From positions 1-64,000 of the forward strand of contig JAGOPP010000011.1 of the NCBI GenBank assembly GCA_017991935.1: 64,000 nt of DNA, in the 5' to 3' direction. Origin of the DNA: Oscillospiraceae bacterium (GTDB lineage: Bacteria; Bacillota; Clostridia; Oscillospirales; Ruminococcaceae). A program made the translations under genes and the position numbers. Positions within the stretch are counted from its first letter, which is position 1. The number at the start of each line of letters is the position of its first letter. The notes below the pieces were generated by a model. It was not told where the DNA came from. It did no database searches and worked only from the letters and a program-made list of their open reading frames with translations. Shown here piece after piece: positions 60,544 to 64,000 of the stretch.

Positions 60544-60573
60544 TTGATTTTTGTTCCCTATTTTTTGTATAAT
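60544..60573 (+). promoter_or_regulatory. Promoter of the LRR lipoprotein gene
   Basis: TTGATT (60544-60549), 18-bp spacer, perfect TATAAT (60568-60573), 69 bp before the start. Confidence 0.68.
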
Positions 60574-60642
60574 CCTTATGGATTGGAGATTTTTTCCGGG
60601 AGCCGGCGCGGCGAACCAAGATAGCGGAAGGATGGAATCGTT

Positions 60643-62247
60643 ATGAAAACAAGATGGATCGGAATTTTGCTGGCCGTGTGCCTGACCGCGCTCCTCGCGG
60701 GATGTGCGGCGGAGCCGGCGGGCGGGCCCGCGTCCGGCGCGGAGAATGTCCCGGAGACCGTCGTATTCGCGGACCCCGTGCTGGAGCGGATGGTGCGGGA
60801 GCAGCTCGGCAGGCCCGACGGGGAGATCACGTCGGCCGACGCCGAGGCGGTGAAAGAACTGCGCCTCGACATCGAGTGGCAGCCGGAGATCCCGGAGGAG
60901 ACAAAGATCAGGGATCTCCGCGGCCTCGAATCTTTTAAAAATCTGGAGTCGCTCGAGCTGCAATTCCACGCGATTTCCGATATTTCGCCGCTCGCGGGGC
61001 TTACGCAGCTCATCTCTTTATCGCTGGGCGGGAACCCGGTCGCGGACCTCTCGCCCCTCTCCGGCCTGACGAACCTCACATGGCTCACCCTTTTTAACTG
61101 TCAGGCGGAGGATTACGCCCCGCTCGCGAACCTCACGCATCTCGGCGGGCTGATGCTGGGGTACTCCACGATCTCCGACGTGAGCGCGCTTGCGGGCCTC
61201 ACGGAGCTGTCCCGGCTGGACCTCGCGAACACCGGGGTCGGCGACGTCTCCCCGCTGGCGGGCCTGACGAATCTAAATGCGCTTTTCCTCGCGGGGTGCC
61301 CGATCGCCGATTACTCGCCGCTCGCGCAGATCTACCCCAGTTTGCTGGAAAAGGATTTTGCCATGCCGCTCTCCCTTGCGGAGCTGGGGTTTGTCCCGGC
61401 CAACGACGGGCGGGAGATGAGCTTCTTTATCGGCAACGCGACCGAGATCAAGATCGGCCGCCCGGAGTGGAACGCGGGAGCGGAGGGCTACGAGGGCTTC
61501 ATCTTTCTGTTTGAGCGGCTGGAAAACGGCTCCGCGCTCGCGGTATCTTATTCCCCGGAGGCGAAACGATACGACATGAAGGTGGATACCGGCGACGCGA
61601 AGACCGGCTACGCCTATTTCGCGGAGAGCGGGGAATACGATTTTGAGGGCAGCACGCGCGAGGAGGCCGAGGCGCTTTTGGAAACGGTGCTCGGCGCCCC
61701 GGATTCCGGCGATCCGCTCATGGGCCCCGTCTCCCGCTTTAACGAGACTTTGCTCTCCAACTTCGGGATCGGCGCCGACGCGCTCTACGCCCTGCCGATG
61801 GAATACGCGACCCTCGCCGGACTGGGGTTTGAAAACCGGATCACGGGCGAAGCCTGCTGCGTCTATACGGACGAAAACGACCCCTCCCGCACCGTCGCCG
61901 TGCACCACCCCGAATGGGGCGACAAGGAGTGGAGCGTCGAATATGCCGAGTCGGTCGACGGCCGCCTGCTCCGGGTGTGGTATTATAAAGAGGAACAGCG
62001 GTTTTACGTCCGGGCGGAGGCCGCGGACGGAAGCGCCGCGGATTATGAATATCTGGTAAAAGAGGATCTCTACCGCGGCGGCATGGCGCCGGAGGGGATG
62101 AGCTCGGAGGAATACTTCGCGGGCGTCTATCCCGACCCGGCCCCTGAAGACATTTACGGCGAGGCGATCCGGCGGATGGAGCGGGAGATCCGCGACCGCT
62201 TCGGCCTCGGCGTCGACGAGCTCTACGCGCTGCCGGCCGGGGAATAG
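60643..62247 (+). CDS. Leucine-rich-repeat surface lipoprotein (internalin-type repeats)
   Basis: A 534-residue lipoprotein. The signal peptide ends in LLAGC (lipidated Cys near 21). A short cap with LERMVREQLGRPDGEITSAD (internalin-like N-cap) is followed by six or so 22-residue LRRs (about 95-235) of the form L-x-x-L-x-L-x-x-x-x-I-x-D-x-S-P-L-A-G-L-T. After that a beta-rich domain of unknown family (about 240-480) follows. The phrase FGIGADALYALPMEYATL near 370 recurs at the very end as FGLGVDELYALPAGE, where the protein stops, suggesting a second domain copy truncated by the stop codon. Probably a ligand-binding surface protein. Confidence 0.88.
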   Translation: MKTRWIGILLAVCLTALLAGCAAEPAGGPASGAENVPETVVFADPVLERMVREQLGRPDGEITSADAEAVKELRLDIEWQPEIPEETKIRDLRGLESFKNLESLELQFHAISDISPLAGLTQLISLSLGGNPVADLSPLSGLTNLTWLTLFNCQAEDYAPLANLTHLGGLMLGYSTISDVSALAGLTELSRLDLANTGVGDVSPLAGLTNLNALFLAGCPIADYSPLAQIYPSLLEKDFAMPLSLAELGFVPANDGREMSFFIGNATEIKIGRPEWNAGAEGYEGFIFLFERLENGSALAVSYSPEAKRYDMKVDTGDAKTGYAYFAESGEYDFEGSTREEAEALLETVLGAPDSGDPLMGPVSRFNETLLSNFGIGADALYALPMEYATLAGLGFENRITGEACCVYTDENDPSRTVAVHHPEWGDKEWSVEYAESVDGRLLRVWYYKEEQRFYVRAEAADGSAADYEYLVKEDLYRGGMAPEGMSSEEYFAGVYPDPAPEDIYGEAIRRMEREIRDRFGLGVDELYALPAGE

Positions 62248-62286
62248 GCCGCCTCCCGGTCTTTTTCCCGCAGCCCTATGATTTTT

Positions 62287-62318
62287 GCCCCGCGGGGAGA
62301 GCCCCCGCGGGGCCTTTC
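62287..62318 (+). terminator. Terminator of the LRR lipoprotein gene
   Basis: An inverted repeat GCCCCGCGGG/CCCGCGGGGC with a short loop (62287-62313) is followed by CTTTC, a weak T-run. Confidence 0.6.
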
Positions 62319-62357
62319 GCCGCGACAGGCTTTTTTGGCAATAATTTACCGGAGATC

Positions 62358-62387
62358 TTGCATTCGGGCAAACACCTATTGTATCAT
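62358..62387 (+). promoter_or_regulatory. Promoter of the GGDEF gene
   Basis: TTGCAT (62358-62363), 18-bp spacer, TATCAT (62382-62387). The only in-frame TTG upstream of the gene is the first codon of this -35 box, which argues that translation starts downstream. Confidence 0.55.
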
Positions 62388-62429
62388 AGAGAAACCATCC
62401 CCCATTCTTGCGGCAAAGGAGGCGATCGT

Positions 62430-63566
62430 ATCCAGAATTTCGTATACGCGGAGCTCAACCTGTTCTGCCTTGCCATTCTGCTTTTGATCTCCTTGAATAT
62501 TTACCGGCGCAGCAGCCTCTATCTGCCCGATCAGCAGCTATACCTCGCTCTGATCCTCACCGACGCCCTGATCCTGATCCTCGACTCGGCGATGCGGCTC
62601 TTCGACGGCATGCCCGGCACCGCCGTCTCCCTCGCCTACCCGATCGCCTATGGGTGCTACTTGGTCTTAACCCCGGTGATCTGCGCGCTGTGGAATTTTT
62701 ACGCGGACTACTATATCCATAAAAGCCAGTCGCGCCTGAAAAAAATCCTCCTCCCGCTGATGATCCCGGCCCTCGCGAACGTGGCGCTCGTCATCCTCAA
62801 CGTCTCGGGCGGCATGCTGTTTGTGATCGACGAGAACAACGTCTCCCGCCACGGGCCCTATTTCTACGTGACGGCGGGGATCGGCTTTTTGCTCTGCGCC
62901 TACTCGGTGGGCTATGTGCTCCTGAACCGCAAAAGGCTGCCCTCCAAGGAATTTGCGACGCTTCTCTTTTTCCCCCTTTTCCTGATCGCCGGGGGCGTCG
63001 TCCAGTCGGTGTACGACGGCCTTTCGCTGCTTTGGGCCTGCGCGACGTTCTCGCTGCTGCTGACGTTCATCAACATCCAAAACGTCCAGCTCGACACGGA
63101 TTACCTGACGAACCTCCACAACCGCAGGCAGCTCGACAACTACCTGCATGTCCGCAGCCAGCGCCTGCGCAGCAAGGTGATGGCGGGCGTCATGATCGAT
63201 TTGGACAGCTTTAAATCCATCAACGACACCTACGGGCACGACAGCGGGGACCGGGCCTTGAAATATGTCGCCGACATCCTGAGGGAGACCTTCCGGCGGG
63301 GCGACTTTCTGGCGCGGTACGGCGGCGACGAATTTGTCGTCGTGATGACGCTCCGGGACCGCGCCGATCTGGAAAAAATCATGCGCCGCCTCCGCGAAAA
63401 CGTGGCGCTCTTCAACGCCAAAAAACTGGTTCCCTATGAGATCAGCCTGAGCGCCGGCTGCGAATGCTATTCCCCCGCGTACGCGAGCGCCGCCGATTTT
63501 TTAAAGCACATCGACGACCTGATGTACCTCGACAAACAAAAGACAAAAATCTCCTGCGCCTCTTGA
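62430..63566 (+). CDS. Membrane-bound diguanylate cyclase (GGDEF), probable AUC start
   Basis: Makes the second messenger c-di-GMP. The 378-residue product has six or seven N-terminal helices (about 1-210) of an uncharacterised sensor and a GGDEF domain (about 215-378). The active site is RYGGDEFVVV near 295-304, and an intact RxxD inhibitory site (RRGD) lies just before it. DTDYLTNLHNRRQLDNYL and the metal site DLDSFKSINDTYGHDSGD are canonical. No ATG, GTG or TTG is suitably placed. A perfect AAAGGAGG lies 7 nt before an in-frame ATC at 62430, which would give MQNFVYAELNLFCLAILLLI, a natural N-terminus. The upstream TTG at 62358 lies in the promoter and is a weaker alternative. Confidence 0.85.
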   Translation: MQNFVYAELNLFCLAILLLISLNIYRRSSLYLPDQQLYLALILTDALILILDSAMRLFDGMPGTAVSLAYPIAYGCYLVLTPVICALWNFYADYYIHKSQSRLKKILLPLMIPALANVALVILNVSGGMLFVIDENNVSRHGPYFYVTAGIGFLLCAYSVGYVLLNRKRLPSKEFATLLFFPLFLIAGGVVQSVYDGLSLLWACATFSLLLTFINIQNVQLDTDYLTNLHNRRQLDNYLHVRSQRLRSKVMAGVMIDLDSFKSINDTYGHDSGDRALKYVADILRETFRRGDFLARYGGDEFVVVMTLRDRADLEKIMRRLRENVALFNAKKLVPYEISLSAGCECYSPAYASAADFLKHIDDLMYLDKQKTKISCAS

Positions 63567-63713
63567 CGGGAGCCGCGCCGCCACCGGCGAAAGCCGCACG
63601 GAAAGCGCTTTCTTCGGCGGTTTTTCCGCCGGAAAAAGGGCGCGCGCGCCCATGGCAGGATTACCCACTCATTTTCACGCCCGGGCGATCCATACTGTTT
63701 ATGAGGTGACGGT

Positions 63714-63881
63714 ATGGCGGATTATAAAGAGATGTACCTTGCTATGGTGCGCGCGTCGGAGAAGGCCGTCCGCGTTTTGATCGAGGCGCAGCAGCGGTGC
63801 GAGGAGATGTATATCGGAGCGGAAGAGGAGCACCCGGCCGTCTTCGATTTTCACGACCCGCGGGGGCCGGGCGGCGGCTAA
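63714..63881 (+). CDS. Small conserved-type hypothetical protein (55 aa)
   Basis: A 55-residue protein starting MADYKEMYLAMVRASEKAVR and ending HDPRGPGGG. The helical first two thirds (AVRVLIEAQQRCEEMYI) resemble many small proteins of Clostridia of unknown function. GAGGTGACGGT lies just before the ATG, and a strong terminator lies 20 bp after the stop, so it is probably a real short gene. Confidence 0.72.
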   Translation: MADYKEMYLAMVRASEKAVRVLIEAQQRCEEMYIGAEEEHPAVFDFHDPRGPGGG

Positions 63882-63900
63882 CATACGGCGGCCCGCGGCG

Positions 63901-63930
63901 GGCCTCCGCTTTTTGGCGGAGGCCTTTTTA
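63901..63930 (+). terminator. Terminator of the small gene at the right end
   Basis: GGCCTCCGC/GCGGAGGCC stem (63901-63909 with 63916-63924), 6-nt loop, then TTTTTA. The remaining 70 bp to the window end show no supported gene. Confidence 0.85.
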
Positions 63931-64000
63931 TGCGCCGAAGAGCGCCGGGGACATGGCCGGGCGGAAAACGGCCCTTTGGGCAAACCGCGCTCGGGAACAT

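Noticed and set aside
63699..63983. Minus-strand gene at the right edge
   Set aside because: It overlaps the better supported 55-residue gene and its terminator, and has no recognisable sequence.

Overview
The window looks like a chromosomal segment of a GC-rich, endospore-forming member of the Clostridia, most like an uncultured Oscillospiraceae/Ruminococcaceae-type gut bacterium. The evidence is SpoVT (sporulation/germination regulator), a class B sortase with a cell-wall-anchored protein, MurT beside a GatD-like protein, several lipoprotein-type solute-binding proteins, strong AGGAGG-type ribosome binding sites, and sigma-A promoters of TTGACA-17-TATAAT type. I see no prophage, transposase gene or CRISPR array. 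Placement in a family is inference.

Layout. 1-4005 (minus): type IV pilus motor genes pilB-pilT-pilC, with pilC cut by the window edge. 4775-5314: spoVT. 5405-10783 (minus): RND pump, lipoprotein adaptor and MarR regulator, behind a consensus promoter with a GTGCAC-type palindrome. 11356-13011: Na/phosphate symporter. 13242-17628 (minus): a compact one-carbon/folate group, fchA-folD-folC-folT-fau. 17763-20075 (minus): large polytopic membrane protein, divergent from murT and a gatD-like gene (20358-22402). 22865-28731: complete oligopeptide ABC importer. 28945-32388: small redox-type protein, MFS transporter and GT2 glycosyltransferase. 32669-33541: Mrr-like nuclease with membrane tail. 34065-36388 (minus): DUF4130/radical-SAM pair behind a LexA-type box. 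36886-39966: GlpA-like/GlpB-like/DUF1667 flavoprotein operon. 40473-42305 (minus): MtnA-like isomerase and dCMP deaminase. 42549-43034: tadA. 43541-45847: ArsR/SmtB repressor and P1B metal ATPase behind an SmtB-type operator. 45934-46156: two serine tRNAs. 46337-47104: GNAT/YoaP-like protein. 47760-52729: complete branched-chain amino-acid ABC importer. 52845-60270: AlkA-like glycosylase, sortase B and a 1365-residue surface protein (all minus), with a divergent HTH protein. 60643-63881: LRR lipoprotein, membrane GGDEF protein and a small protein.

How parts work together. The folate group couples vitamin uptake (FolT) to polyglutamylation and C1 interconversion; its FolD lacks the usual cyclohydrolase residues and sits 2 bp from an FchA cyclohydrolase. 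Both ABC importers have a strong hairpin between the binding-protein gene and the permease genes, which would favour excess binding protein. The surface protein, sortase B and divergent HTH regulator look like one cell-surface module.

The most unusual features are a repeated habit of tandem amplification just beyond gene ends (166-bp x3, 197-bp x2, a roughly 35-bp x12 array and degenerate relatives), a GatD-like partner of MurT lacking both catalytic residues, a SOS-type box on the radical SAM DNA-repair candidate, a serine tRNA with C at position 33, and a GGDEF gene whose best start is AUC.
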